59,710 nt of DNA from an uncultured Micrococcales bacterium (lineage in GTDB: Bacteria; Actinomycetota; Actinomycetes; Actinomycetales; Microbacteriaceae), in contig CAIXVE010000018.1 of assembly GCA_903922825.1 (NCBI GenBank), positions 1-59,710 of the forward strand, read 5' to 3'. The notes below the pieces were generated by a model. That model searched no databases. It worked only from the letters and a program-made list of their open reading frames with translations, and was not told the origin of the DNA. Each line of letters starts with the position of its first letter. Position 1 is the first letter of the stretch. Both the position numbers and the translations under genes were made by a program. Below, in pieces: positions 31,759-42,008 of the stretch.

Positions 31759-31817
31759 TTAGCCTTTTTGGTCGTGCCTGACCTGTATTGACGGGGGTCG
31801 CTGTTAAATTTGATGAC

Positions 31818-34412
31818 ATGGCATCACGTAAACCAGCAAAACCCAAATCTCGAACTTCAAGTACTAGGGATAAAGCGCCAGCTGCACCTAGGCATAACTG
31901 GTTTATAAGAGCAATCGCTTGGCTATATCTAGCTGGGGCAGCCATTATTGGTTGGGTAGCCAGATCCCTGGCTTCGGAGAAAATAGCTCCAGAAGACAGG
32001 CGAGATGGTCCGCCTTTTGCCCTATTCCTTTTAGGTGTTGCTGGCATCGTGAACAGCTGGTTCTTGGCTGATAACACGTATGCACAGATTCTCAATAACT
32101 ACACTGCCGGCCTGCTTTTTGGAAAGCTATCGTTAGCTCTTCCGGTGGTGCTGATCGTATTTTCTATGTATTTGATGAGGCATCCATCCCACGTGAAAGA
32201 TAACTCTAGGGTGGGACTTGGTTGGCTGTTGCTTTTGATGAGCATTTCTGGTTGGTTCCACATTTTTAGTGAAAAGGCTCAGCCTTCAGCTGGTGTTGAT
32301 GCTTTGGCCAGAGCTGGTGGATTGTTTGGTTGGCTGATTTCAGTTCTGTTCATTAATTTGATAACACAGTGGGGTGCGCTGGCGGTTGTGACTTTAATAG
32401 GCTTTAGTGCAATTTTGATTATGACTAGAACTGCTCCAAACAAAATAATCGCGAGGTTGAAAGAGTTCTACCAAAAACTCTTCCCTGGTGATTCAGATAA
32501 GACTGAAGTTATCGAAGAAGAAATCGACGATGCTTTTGATGGAACTAAGGTTCCTTGGTGGAAGAGAAGTAAGAACGATAAGCAGGCTTTCGACACACCG
32601 GTAGTTACCGGTCAAGACACAACATCGCTTGAAGATATTTTTGGATCAGACGCAATAGAAAATCCAACCGAGCCTATCGCTCAGGTAGATAGCAGTGTTA
32701 CTGAACCAATCAACACAATTGTTGAAGAACCGGTTATCCCTGAAGCTATTTCTGCAGTGGCAGCTGTTGGAGTGTCTGCGGCATCTGTGGCAAAACCTAA
32801 ACGGGAATATGTTCTTCCGCCCCAATCACTTTTAGTTGCTGGAACGCCACCTAAGAGTAAAACTGCGGCCAATGATGCAATCGTGGAATCTTTGAACTCA
32901 GTTTTCAAAGAGTTTGGCGTGGATGCGACAGTTAGTGGATTCTCAAGAGGCCCAACAGTTACCAGATATGAAGTTGAAGTTAAGCCAGGTGTGAAAGTTG
33001 AAGCCGTTACTCGACTAGCCGGCAACATCTCGTATGCAGTTGCCAGCAACGAAGTTCGTATTTTGGCTCCAATTCCTGGTAAGTCAGCAATTGGTATTGA
33101 AATTCCAAATATTGATCGTGAGACAGTTTCACTAGGCGATGTGCTGCGATCTTCTGTTGCATCTCAAAGCAAACATCCGCTCACCATCGGTATTGGTAAA
33201 GATGTTGAAGGCGGCTTTGTTGTTGCTAACTTGGCAAAAATGCCGCACCTTTTGGTTGCTGGAGCAACCGGTGCCGGTAAATCCTCATTCGTGAACTCTA
33301 TGATTTCCTCGATTTTGATGCGAGCAAAGCCAGCGGAAGTTCGCATGGTGCTGATTGACCCTAAACGTGTTGAACTTGCCGCATACGAGGGTGTTCCGCA
33401 CTTGATTACTCCTATCATCACCAATCCAAAGAAAGCATCAGAGGCTTTGCAGTGGGTTGTGAAGGAGATGGATTCACGCTACGACGACCTAGCTTCGTTT
33501 GGGTATAAACATGTTGACGATTTCAACAGAGCCTTGGTTGCTGGAGAAATAAAGCTGCCGGAGAATTCAAGCCGAAAATTGCAGCCTTACCCTTATCTCT
33601 TGGTAGTAGTTGATGAGTTAGCTGACCTGATGATCGTTGCACCTCGTGAGGTTGAAGATTCAATCGTTCGAATCACACAGTTGGCAAGAGCCGCCGGTAT
33701 TCATCTTGTTCTGGCAACTCAAAGACCATCCGTTGACGTGGTGACTGGGCTTATCAAAGCCAACGTGCCATCGAGACTTGCTTTCTCTGTTTCCTCATTG
33801 ACCGACTCGAGGGTTATTCTGGACCAACCTGGCGCTGAGAAACTTATCGGTCAGGGTGATGCTCTATTCTCACCAATGGGTACCAATAAGCCAATGCGTG
33901 TTCAAGGTGCTTGGATTGGCGAAGGGGAGTTGCATGAGATTGTTTCTCACGTAAAGAACCAGATGCAGCCTGAGTACCGTCAGGATGTGAATGAAGTCGC
34001 CGCAACAAGAATCGTTGACGCGGATATTGGTGATGACCTAGACGTACTTCTTCAAGCTGCGGAACTCATTATTTCCTCACAGTTTGGTTCTACTTCTATG
34101 TTGCAGCGAAAACTTCGAGTTGGTTTTGCTAAGGCTGGCAGGCTTATGGATCTCCTTGAATCAAGAAACATAGTTGGTCCAAGTGAGGGTTCTAAAGCAC
34201 GTGAAGTTTTGGTTGGTTCTGAGGAGCTGCCAAAAGTTCTGGCTCAGTTGCGCGGTGAGTCTGGAACTAAAACCAGCAAGGATGTTGCTGATGTTGCTGC
34301 GGTTATTGACCAATCAGCAATGGCTGCGGGAGACTTTGACGACTTTATCCCAAGAGCCACTGATGATGACGAGGATGACGGTGATGCTTGGCAGCTCACT
34401 GGCAGGAATTAG
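31818..34412 (+). CDS. ftsK: DNA translocase FtsK/SpoIIIE
   Basis: N-terminal TMs; [26 protein letters not shown], gamma domain; start reset to ATG 31818. Confidence 0.95.
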   Translation: MASRKPAKPKSRTSSTRDKAPAAPRHNWFIRAIAWLYLAGAAIIGWVARSLASEKIAPEDRRDGPPFALFLLGVAGIVNSWFLADNTYAQILNNYTAGLLFGKLSLALPVVLIVFSMYLMRHPSHVKDNSRVGLGWLLLLMSISGWFHIFSEKAQPSAGVDALARAGGLFGWLISVLFINLITQWGALAVVTLIGFSAILIMTRTAPNKIIARLKEFYQKLFPGDSDKTEVIEEEIDDAFDGTKVPWWKRSKNDKQAFDTPVVTGQDTTSLEDIFGSDAIENPTEPIAQVDSSVTEPINTIVEEPVIPEAISAVAAVGVSAASVAKPKREYVLPPQSLLVAGTPPKSKTAANDAIVESLNSVFKEFGVDATVSGFSRGPTVTRYEVEVKPGVKVEAVTRLAGNISYAVASNEVRILAPIPGKSAIGIEIPNIDRETVSLGDVLRSSVASQSKHPLTIGIGKDVEGGFVVANLAKMPHLLVAGATGAGKSSFVNSMISSILMRAKPAEVRMVLIDPKRVELAAYEGVPHLITPIITNPKKASEALQWVVKEMDSRYDDLASFGYKHVDDFNRALVAGEIKLPENSSRKLQPYPYLLVVVDELADLMIVAPREVEDSIVRITQLARAAGIHLVLATQRPSVDVVTGLIKANVPSRLAFSVSSLTDSRVILDQPGAEKLIGQGDALFSPMGTNKPMRVQGAWIGEGELHEIVSHVKNQMQPEYRQDVNEVAATRIVDADIGDDLDVLLQAAELIISSQFGSTSMLQRKLRVGFAKAGRLMDLLESRNIVGPSEGSKAREVLVGSEELPKVLAQLRGESGTKTSKDVADVAAVIDQSAMAAGDFDDFIPRATDDDEDDGDAWQLTGRN

Positions 34413-34422
34413 GCTTGACTGG

Positions 34423-34956
34423 ATGTCAAATTTAGCCAATGCAATTACTGTTCTTAGGATCTTACTTGCACCCGTGTTTCTGTGGTTTCTGTATTTCTTT
34501 TTCACCCCTGCAGAAATTGTGAATTGGTTTTTACTCGCGGCATTTGTTTTGGTTGCGGCAACCGATGGAATTGATGGCGCTATTGCAAGAAAGACTCAAA
34601 CAATATCAAAGCTAGGAAAGCTATTAGACCCGATTGCTGACAAGGTTTTGATTGGCGGCGCATTTTTTGTGCTTTCATTGCTGGATGTGATTCCGTGGTG
34701 GGTTACGGTGGCAATCTTGGTTCGTGAGATCGGCATGACGATTTATCGGCTGATAGTGATCAAGGATCGGGTTATTCCAGCAAGCAGTGGTGGCAAGTTT
34801 AAGACAGTCTTGCAATGCATAGCAATTGGTTGGTTTATTTCTCCGTTGAATGTTTTGACCTATAACAACACGCTTACGATTGGGTTTGGATTACTTTACC
34901 TGACAGTTTTTATCACTTGGTCGACGGCATTGCAATATTTGAAGGCAGCAAAGTGA
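34423..34956 (+). CDS. pgsA: CDP-diacylglycerol--glycerol-3-phosphate 3-phosphatidyltransferase
   Basis: CDP-alcohol phosphotransferase motif (TDGIDGAIARKTQTISKLGKLLDPIADKVL). Confidence 0.93.
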   Translation: MSNLANAITVLRILLAPVFLWFLYFFFTPAEIVNWFLLAAFVLVAATDGIDGAIARKTQTISKLGKLLDPIADKVLIGGAFFVLSLLDVIPWWVTVAILVREIGMTIYRLIVIKDRVIPASSGGKFKTVLQCIAIGWFISPLNVLTYNNTLTIGFGLLYLTVFITWSTALQYLKAAK

Positions 34957-35441
34957 CCGACGCGAAGCAATTGATTGCAAAGCTAGCGAGCAAGGGTTTG
35001 TTTGTTGGTCTAGCCGAGTCTCTGACTGGCGGGGCTTTATGTTCGGAGCTTGTGAGTGTTCCTGGAGCATCCAAGGTCGTTCTGGGTTCGATTGTGGCAT
35101 ATCAAACCGGATTGAAATCTAGTGCTTTGGGTGTGAGTGCAGACTTATTGAGCGCTGTTGGAGCCGCAGATGCACAAGTTGCTGTTCAAATGGCTGAGGG
35201 AATCAGATCCAGACTCGCACTTCAATTATTAAAAAACACTGACGATGTGATCGGCGTTTCAACGACCGGGGTAGCAGGTCCAGATGAGCAGGATGGCAAA
35301 CCTGTTGGTCTAGTGTTTATTTCCGTGGTAGGACGAAAAGGCATCCAGGTTTGGGAAGAACGCTTTAGCGGTGACAGGCAGGCAATTCGTAAGCAAACAG
35401 TGGATAAAGCGATAGAGCTAATCTGGGAATACTTAGGCTAA
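34953..35441 (+). CDS. CinA C-terminal domain nicotinamide-nucleotide amidase (GTG start)
   Basis: LFVGLAESLTGGALCSELVSVPGASKVVLGSIVAYQ, GVSTTGVAGPDEQDGKPVG. Confidence 0.92.
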   Translation: MTDAKQLIAKLASKGLFVGLAESLTGGALCSELVSVPGASKVVLGSIVAYQTGLKSSALGVSADLLSAVGAADAQVAVQMAEGIRSRLALQLLKNTDDVIGVSTTGVAGPDEQDGKPVGLVFISVVGRKGIQVWEERFSGDRQAIRKQTVDKAIELIWEYLG

Positions 35442-35565
35442 TTCTCTAGTTATTAGTTATATCTGCAGAATTCATAGGTTAGAGATTCCAAGGTAATTTT
35501 CAGTAATCTAGGCTATAAATGTCAGTAGGAACAGGTAAATTGTCTTTACGGGATACAAGTTCCGA

Positions 35566-35587
35566 CTGTGAATCGAAGGATTCACAG
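35566..35587 (+). other. Perfect 9-bp hairpin in the 5' UTR of clgR-like gene
   Basis: CTGTGAATC-GAAG-GATTCACAG. Confidence 0.8.
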
Positions 35588-35611
35588 CTCATTTTGAAAG
35601 GAGGCCCAAAA

Positions 35612-35923
35612 ATGGCTCTAGTTCGTCAAGAAATTGGTGATGTACTGCGAGATCTTCGTCAAATGAAGGGCTTCACTCTTCGCCAGGTGGCTAGCCGTGC
35701 TTCAGTGGCTCTTGGTTACCTAAGTGAGATTGAGCGTGGCCAGAAAGAGGCCTCATCGGAGATTTTAGCCTCCGTTGCAGATGCTCTGGATGTTCCCATC
35801 TCTCAAATCATGCACATGGTGGCGGAACGCTTTGCAGCGGTTGAAACGGTTGTTATTCCTGATACCGTACCTGCGGAGTTTGTCACTAATTACGACTCGG
35901 CAAGGCTAGCAAACACGCGTTAG
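35612..35923 (+). CDS. clgR: HTH (XRE-family) regulator, ClgR-like
   Basis: IGDVLRDLRQMKGFTLRQVASRASVALGYLSEIERGQKEASSEIL; between cinA and recA; AAGGAGG SD before ATG 35612. Confidence 0.85.
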   Translation: MALVRQEIGDVLRDLRQMKGFTLRQVASRASVALGYLSEIERGQKEASSEILASVADALDVPISQIMHMVAERFAAVETVVIPDTVPAEFVTNYDSARLANTR

Positions 35924-35936
35924 ATCTTGTTTTAGA

Positions 35937-35971
35937 GAACCCCCGAGACTAATAATCTTGGGGTTCCTTTT
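35937..35971 (+). terminator. Rho-independent terminator after clgR-like gene
   Basis: GAACCCCCGAGA-ctaataa-TCTTGGGGTTC then CTTTTTA. Confidence 0.85.
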
Positions 35972-36023
35972 TATGGTTTGGGTATGTCTTCGAGGTATTG
36001 CCTTCTTCACCAGTTATCTTCTA

Positions 36024-36260
36024 ATGGTGCGACACAGCGACTTCCAAATCCTTATGAACGATGAGTTCGGCGCTGAGTATGCCGCTGTTCTGCTCAGGGA
36101 TTTAGCGCTGATTGAGTTCGGTGATTTGACTGGCAATAAGGCTCTAGAAGCCGGGTTTGAGCCTAAATCAATCTGGCTAGCTATTTGCAAGGCACAAGGG
36201 ATCCCTGAGGATCGCTGGCTGGGTTTGAACAAAAAGCCGAAAGATAAACACGCCGAATAG
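36024..36260 (+). CDS. DUF3046 family protein
   Basis: MVRHSDFQILMNDEFG...LALIEFGDLTGNKALEAGFEPKSIWLAICKAQGIPEDRWLG; conserved recA neighbour. Confidence 0.88.
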   Translation: MVRHSDFQILMNDEFGAEYAAVLLRDLALIEFGDLTGNKALEAGFEPKSIWLAICKAQGIPEDRWLGLNKKPKDKHAE

Positions 36261-36268
36261 GTATTTGT

Positions 36269-36284
36269 TCGTAAATTTGTTCGA
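36269..36284 (+). promoter_or_regulatory. Putative LexA (SOS) box upstream of recA
   Basis: TCGTAAATTTGTTCGA vs actinobacterial consensus TCGAAC-N4-GTTCGA (10 of 12 defined positions). Confidence 0.65.
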
Positions 36285-36423
36285 AATATTGCTAGGCTAT
36301 AAACAGTTGAGTTTTTGATGAGTTATCAACAATTCACGTGGACACCGCCACCAAAGCAGTGTTCCGACGTAGTGTCATGACAGCATAAAACCAGTTGCTA
36401 AGGCAACAGAAAAGGATAAAGAA

Positions 36424-37482
36424 ATGCCATCAGCATCAGACCGCGATAAAGCGCTAGACACTGCGCTCGCACAGATCGACAAGCAGTTCGGTAAAGGCTC
36501 AGTTATGAGACTAGGTTCAGACGAGCGTGCACCAGTCGAAGTTATTCCAACCGGATCTATAGCCCTGGACGTGGCTCTAGGTATCGGAGGCTTCCCGAAG
36601 GGAAGAATCGTAGAGGTTTACGGTCCAGAATCTTCAGGTAAAACAACAGTTGCCCTCCACGCAATCGCTAACTGCCAGAAGGCAGGTGGAACAGCAGTTT
36701 TCATCGACGCTGAGCACGCACTTGATCCTGAGTATGCAAAAGCGCTAGGCGTTGATATTGATGCACTTTTGGTTAGCCAGCCTGATACCGGTGAACAAGC
36801 CCTTGAAATTGCTGACACTTTGATTCGCTCGGGTTCGATTGACATCATTGTTATTGACTCGGTTGCGGCACTTGTTCCGAGAGCCGAAATCGAAGGTGAT
36901 ATGGGTGATTCACACATGGGTCTTCAGGCTCGCTTGATGTCTCAGGCGCTTCGTAAGTTGACCGGTGTTCTAAACAACACCAAGACAACAGCGATTTTCA
37001 TCAACCAGCTACGCGAAAAAATCGGTGTGTTCTTCGGTTCACCTGAAACTACCGCTGGTGGTAAGGCGTTGAAATTCTATGCGTCAGTTCGTTTGGATGT
37101 TAGAAGAATTGAGACTCTAAAGGATGGCCAGGAAGCAGTTGGTAACCGCACACGCGTAAAGGTTGTAAAAAACAAGATGGCAGCTCCTTTCAAGCAGGCA
37201 GAATTCGACATTATTTACGGTGTTGGAATCTCTCGCGAGGGAAGCCTTTTGGACTTTGGCGTCGAGCAGGAGATTGTTAAGAAATCTGGTGCTTGGTATA
37301 CCTACGAAGGCGAGCAGTTAGGTCAGGGTAAAGAGAATTCTCGTAACTACCTTTTGGATAACCCGGCAGTTGCAGATGAGATTGAACAAAAGATCAAGGC
37401 CAAGCTCGGTATTGGTGTTCCACGTGCAGTCGCAGATCTTCCTGAAGAGGAAACTGTTGACCTGAAAGCTGTTAACGACTAA
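36424..37482 (+). CDS. recA: Recombinase RecA
   Basis: [49 protein letters not shown]. Confidence 0.98.
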   Translation: MPSASDRDKALDTALAQIDKQFGKGSVMRLGSDERAPVEVIPTGSIALDVALGIGGFPKGRIVEVYGPESSGKTTVALHAIANCQKAGGTAVFIDAEHALDPEYAKALGVDIDALLVSQPDTGEQALEIADTLIRSGSIDIIVIDSVAALVPRAEIEGDMGDSHMGLQARLMSQALRKLTGVLNNTKTTAIFINQLREKIGVFFGSPETTAGGKALKFYASVRLDVRRIETLKDGQEAVGNRTRVKVVKNKMAAPFKQAEFDIIYGVGISREGSLLDFGVEQEIVKKSGAWYTYEGEQLGQGKENSRNYLLDNPAVADEIEQKIKAKLGIGVPRAVADLPEEETVDLKAVND

Positions 37483-37484
37483 CA

Positions 37485-38027
37485 GTGAACATAGACGACG
37501 CCCTCAAAGCTGCTGCTGAAAGCGGGGATAAGCCGAAGTATTCGCTCCGTTCGGTTGATTCCTTAGAAGAAGACGTTCGTCAGGCATTGTTGAAGATGCT
37601 TGAACGAGGCAGTAAACCTTCAAGTGCAATCAGAGCAGCTTTGTTGGCGAAGGAACACCCTGTTGAGATTGTTGACCAATTAATCGAGCGCTTTAAAGAA
37701 GTTGGACTAATCGACGACTTTGCATTGGCCAAAGATTTGGCTGAACGGTTATTTTTGCGCAAATCGCAAGCGAAGAAAGTGATTGCGATGGCACTTCGTG
37801 AAAAGGGCTTTGGAGCTGAAGCAATTGAATACGCCATTGAAGATTTGGATTCGGATGCGGAACTTGAGTCGGCTAAGGCTCTTGCTGCATCAAGGATTGC
37901 GCGAATGTCAGATTTAGATGGTGATGCACGATCCCGAAAGTTAGCTGGATTTCTTAGTCGCAAGGGCTATTCCAGCAGTGTGGTTTGGGCAGCCATCAAG
38001 TACGCCGCGGATCAACGCTCTGCTTAG
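37485..38027 (+). CDS. recX: Regulatory protein RecX
   Basis: Three-helix repeats (LIDDFALAKDLAERLF, KGFGAEAIEYAIEDL, KGYSSSVVWAAI); directly after recA. Confidence 0.92.
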   Translation: MNIDDALKAAAESGDKPKYSLRSVDSLEEDVRQALLKMLERGSKPSSAIRAALLAKEHPVEIVDQLIERFKEVGLIDDFALAKDLAERLFLRKSQAKKVIAMALREKGFGAEAIEYAIEDLDSDAELESAKALAASRIARMSDLDGDARSRKLAGFLSRKGYSSSVVWAAIKYAADQRSA

Positions 38028-38054
38028 TTTTATCTAGGCTGTAAAATTGGGGGA

Positions 38055-39533
38055 ATGAAGATTAAAGCACGCAGCTATGAGGTTAAGACTTTCGGCTGTC
38101 AAATGAATGTCCACGATAGCGAGCGGCTATCGGGCCTTCTCGAGTCTTCTGGTTACGTTCCTGTGGCTCCGGGGGAAGACGCCGATGTGTTGGTTTTCAA
38201 TACCTGTGCGGTTCGTGAGAATGCCGACAACAAACTTTATGGGAATCTGGGTCAGCTTTTTGAGCGCAAGCAGGACAATCCCGATTTTCAGATAGCGGTT
38301 GGTGGTTGTTTGGCTCAGAAGGACAAGGACACCATTGTTCAAAAAGCACCTTGGGTTGATGTTGTTTTCGGAACACACAACATAGGTTCTCTGCCTGCAC
38401 TTTTGGATAGAGCTAGACACAACACTGAGGCTCAGGTTGAGATTCTCGAAGCCTTAGAGACCTTCCCAAGCGATTTGCCGACTAAGCGCGACTCAATTTA
38501 TGCTGCTTGGGTTTCAATCAGCGTTGGTTGTAATAACACTTGCACGTTTTGTATTGTTCCTAGCTTGAGAGGTAAAGAGAAGGACCGTCGCCCTGGTGAA
38601 ATTCTCGCCGAAATAAAAGCATTGGTTGAGCAAGGGGTTGTAGAAGTTACGCTTTTAGGTCAAAACGTAAACACCTATGGTGTTGAGTTTGGCGATAAGG
38701 GCGCATTTGCAAAATTGCTTAGAGCCTGTGGAGAAATTGAAGGGTTGGAACGAGTTCGTTTCACTAGTCCTCACCCGGCAGCTTTCACTGATGATGTTAT
38801 TCAAGCGATGGCGGAAACCCACAATGTTATGCCGCAACTTCACATGCCTCTGCAGTCGGGTAGCGATCGAATCTTGAAAGAGATGAAACGCAGTTACCGA
38901 AGCGAAAAGTATTTAGGAATTCTTGATCGGGTTCGTGCTGCGATTCCAGACGCAGCTATTTCGACTGACATTATTGTTGGATTTCCAGGAGAGACTGAGG
39001 AAGATTTCCAAGACACACTTAGAGTGATTGAAGCTTCGAGATTTTCTATCGTCTACACATTCCAGTATTCGATTCGTCCTGGCACTCCTGCAGCGCAGTT
39101 CCCAGATCAACTTCCTAAGGAGGTCGTTCAAGAGCGTTATGAAAGACTTTTGGAAGTTGTCAATCAAATCGCTTGGGATGAGAACAAACTTCAGATTGGC
39201 AAACGCGTTGAAGTTCTAATCGGTAACAATTCAGGTCGAAAAGATGATAGAACCAATCGCTTGACCGGTCGCGCACGAGATAACCGTTTGGTGCACATCG
39301 ATTGGAATAGTGACGCTACGCCACCGCGTCCAGGTGATCTGCTTTGGGCAACAGTTACAGATGCTAAACCTTATTTCTTAATTGCTGAAGCTGGAGCTAA
39401 GCCTGAATTTAAGAGGACTAAGGCAGGGGATGTATTTGAAACCCAGGATGCTTCAAGCTGCGATGTTCCGGTAGTGGCAAGTTCGCCTAAGGGCGCAATC
39501 GGGTTGAGTGTTTCGGTCAAGAGTAATTCTTAG
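38055..39533 (+). CDS. miaB: tRNA-2-methylthio-N6-dimethylallyladenosine synthase
   Basis: [35 protein letters not shown] radical-SAM CxxxCxxC, TRAM domain. Confidence 0.96.
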   Translation: MKIKARSYEVKTFGCQMNVHDSERLSGLLESSGYVPVAPGEDADVLVFNTCAVRENADNKLYGNLGQLFERKQDNPDFQIAVGGCLAQKDKDTIVQKAPWVDVVFGTHNIGSLPALLDRARHNTEAQVEILEALETFPSDLPTKRDSIYAAWVSISVGCNNTCTFCIVPSLRGKEKDRRPGEILAEIKALVEQGVVEVTLLGQNVNTYGVEFGDKGAFAKLLRACGEIEGLERVRFTSPHPAAFTDDVIQAMAETHNVMPQLHMPLQSGSDRILKEMKRSYRSEKYLGILDRVRAAIPDAAISTDIIVGFPGETEEDFQDTLRVIEASRFSIVYTFQYSIRPGTPAAQFPDQLPKEVVQERYERLLEVVNQIAWDENKLQIGKRVEVLIGNNSGRKDDRTNRLTGRARDNRLVHIDWNSDATPPRPGDLLWATVTDAKPYFLIAEAGAKPEFKRTKAGDVFETQDASSCDVPVVASSPKGAIGLSVSVKSNS

Positions 39534-40472
39534 ATGTCTGATAAGCCCAAATTCATTTCAGTGGTTGGCCCTACTGGCTCAGGAAAAAGTGCACTCGCGC
39601 TAACTCTGATTCACGATCTTGCTAGCCGGGGAATCAAGGCTGAGGTAATTAATGCAGATGCCATGCAGTTTTACAAAGGCATGGATATTGGAACTGCAAA
39701 GCTTTCAATCGAAGAGAGAGAAGGGGTCGAACATCACCTTCTGGACTGGCTTGATATCAGCCAAGAGAGCACGGCCGCTAACTATCAGGTGAAGGGAAGA
39801 GCCAAGATTGATGAGCTTCTCTCGAGGGGGGTTCTTCCAGTGGTTGTTGGCGGTTCGATGCTCTACATCGCATCACTGCTGAACACTTTTGAGTTTCCTG
39901 GACGTGATGAGGATTTACGTGCGGATCTTGAACAAGAACTTATCGATAAAGGCCCTATCTACATGCATGAGAAGTTAGCAAAGTTGGATGCACTGGCAGC
40001 GAGCCGAATTGAACCTAATAATGGTAGAAGAACTGTTAGGGCACTCGAGATAGTTCTAATTACTGGTGAACCTTTCGCCGCATCGCTGCCTGATCAGTTT
40101 GTTTCTTATTTGCCTAATCTGCAGATTGGTTTGAATTCAGAACGTGAGCATTTGGTTCAACGCCTGGCTAAACGAGTTGAGTTGATGTGGGAAAAGGGAT
40201 TGGTCGGTGAAGTTAACGGACTGCTGGAGAAGGGTCTTCGTTCCTCTAAAACGTCAAGTCAGGCAATCGGTTATTCTCAGGCTTTAGCGCAATTGGATGG
40301 GGAACTCACTGAACAGGAAGCGATTGATCAAACCATCCAGCTCACCCAGAGATATGCCAGAAGACAAATGTCATGGTTCCGAAGAGATCCAAGGATCAAC
40401 TGGTTTGATTACCAGAACGAGCATTTAGTTTCTGGTGTTGAAGCCTTGGTTTTTCAAGCCTTAGAAGTTTAG
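39534..40472 (+). CDS. miaA: tRNA dimethylallyltransferase
   Basis: VVGPTGSGKSALAL, NADAMQFYKGMDIGTAK, VVGGSMLY. Confidence 0.95.
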   Translation: MSDKPKFISVVGPTGSGKSALALTLIHDLASRGIKAEVINADAMQFYKGMDIGTAKLSIEEREGVEHHLLDWLDISQESTAANYQVKGRAKIDELLSRGVLPVVVGGSMLYIASLLNTFEFPGRDEDLRADLEQELIDKGPIYMHEKLAKLDALAASRIEPNNGRRTVRALEIVLITGEPFAASLPDQFVSYLPNLQIGLNSEREHLVQRLAKRVELMWEKGLVGEVNGLLEKGLRSSKTSSQAIGYSQALAQLDGELTEQEAIDQTIQLTQRYARRQMSWFRRDPRINWFDYQNEHLVSGVEALVFQALEV

Positions 40473-40489
40473 ACAAGTAGGCTTGAACC

Positions 40490-41365
40490 ATGGCAAAAAT
40501 CTCATTCACTAAGGGCAATGGAACAGGCAATGACTTTGTTCTGGTCTTTGACCCAAACAATGAGCTTGTAATTGATGAGAAGCAAGTTGCCAAGATTTGC
40601 GATCGCCACTTAGGCATTGGCGCTGATGGCTTGATTCGAATTGTGCCTTCTAAAGATGTTCCTGAAGGTGAAGCCATTCTCGCTGAAGAACCGAATGCGT
40701 ATTGGTTCATGGATTATAGAAATGCCGATGGTTCAATTGCTGAGATGTGTGGCAATGGTATCCGAGTCTTTGCAAGGTACCTTACGGACAGAGTTGGGGT
40801 TCAGCTTGCTGAAAGTGAAACCCTCCACGTTGGCACAAGGTCCGGAGTTAAGGACATTCAACGAAACACAGCGGGGTTTGTAGTTGACATGGGTAGATGG
40901 CGTCCAGAGGCTGATGATGTTCTTGTGAAAACCAATGGCATGGATGTGCCAAGACCTGGTCAAGGAATCAACGTTGGTAACCCACACGTTGTTGTTGCTC
41001 TTGCTTCGAACGAAGAACTCAAAGAACTTGATCTGAATCAACTACCCAAATTGAATCCAGCACCTGAGTATGGTGCGAATGTTGAATTTGTAGTTCCAAA
41101 TGAACCGCTAGTGGCTAATGGCGTCGGTCGAATCAGCATGCGCGTTTATGAGCGTGGTGTTGGAGAAACGCTTTCATGTGGAACTGGAATTGTTGCTGCA
41201 GCGTTGGCAACGAGATTGTGGGCTGGAGCAGATGCACCTAATCATTGGATTGTTCAAGTTCCAGGCGGATCTTGCGGCGTTAGAATGTTTGCCACTGAAG
41301 AAGGGGAACATGTTGGTCTGAGCGGACCAGCTGAACTAACTTTCGATGGGGAATACGAACTTTAG
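40490..41365 (+). CDS. dapF: Diaminopimelate epimerase
   Basis: [43 protein letters not shown]. Confidence 0.96.
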   Translation: MAKISFTKGNGTGNDFVLVFDPNNELVIDEKQVAKICDRHLGIGADGLIRIVPSKDVPEGEAILAEEPNAYWFMDYRNADGSIAEMCGNGIRVFARYLTDRVGVQLAESETLHVGTRSGVKDIQRNTAGFVVDMGRWRPEADDVLVKTNGMDVPRPGQGINVGNPHVVVALASNEELKELDLNQLPKLNPAPEYGANVEFVVPNEPLVANGVGRISMRVYERGVGETLSCGTGIVAAALATRLWAGADAPNHWIVQVPGGSCGVRMFATEEGEHVGLSGPAELTFDGEYEL

Positions 41366-41967
41366 TTTTTGATTACCGAGATAATTCTGAAACCTTTGCT
41401 GGTTTCAATTCTTTCTGTCGAGAACTCCTTGAACTCATCCTGCAACCACTTCTGAAGTGAGTCCGCACCAAGGTTCTTTTGAACTACTAGCAGTGCTTCG
41501 GATTTTGATTTCAATCTTGGTAGCCAGCTTTGCATAATCTCGTGAAGTACTACTTTGCCAACTCTGATAGGAGGATTTGACCAAATTCCATCAAATTGAA
41601 TCTCTGTAGGTAAATCTTCAGGAGTTGTGATGATGATGTTATTAACACCAAGCCTCTCAGCGTTGATTCGGGTTAGTTCAAGACTTCGCTGGTTCACATC
41701 AATTGCGTAAATGGTTGAAGCTGGGGAAGCTAATGCAAGAGCAAGAGAAATTGGCCCCCAACCACAACCGATGTCCAACAGAGTTGAGTTAGGTTCCATT
41801 TCATTTATGTGTTTTAGCAGTACTGAAGTTCCCTGATCAATGTGATCTGGGCTGAAAACGTTACCAGCAGTGACCACTTTGTATTTCGTATCAAAGAGTT
41901 CAATGTTTATCTCTTTAGTTTTGAACTCGCCTTCAGGCTGTTCTGAGAAGTAGTGATTGGTGGACAC
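41362..41967 (-). CDS. Class I SAM-dependent methyltransferase (RsmC/RlmG-like)
   Basis: [19 protein letters not shown] motif, [11 protein letters not shown] (NPP) motif; GTG start. Confidence 0.87.
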   Translation of the reverse strand: MSTNHYFSEQPEGEFKTKEINIELFDTKYKVVTAGNVFSPDHIDQGTSVLLKHINEMEPNSTLLDIGCGWGPISLALALASPASTIYAIDVNQRSLELTRINAERLGVNNIIITTPEDLPTEIQFDGIWSNPPIRVGKVVLHEIMQSWLPRLKSKSEALLVVQKNLGADSLQKWLQDEFKEFSTERIETSKGFRIISVIKN

Positions 41968-42008
41968 TCAACAAACTTTACCCCAGTGAAGGTAGTCTTG
42001 AAATAGAC

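Noticed and set aside
35958-36023. N-terminal extension of the DUF3046 ORF in the ORF track
   Set aside because: It begins inside the clgR terminator stem; family homology starts at MVRHSDF (ATG 36024)
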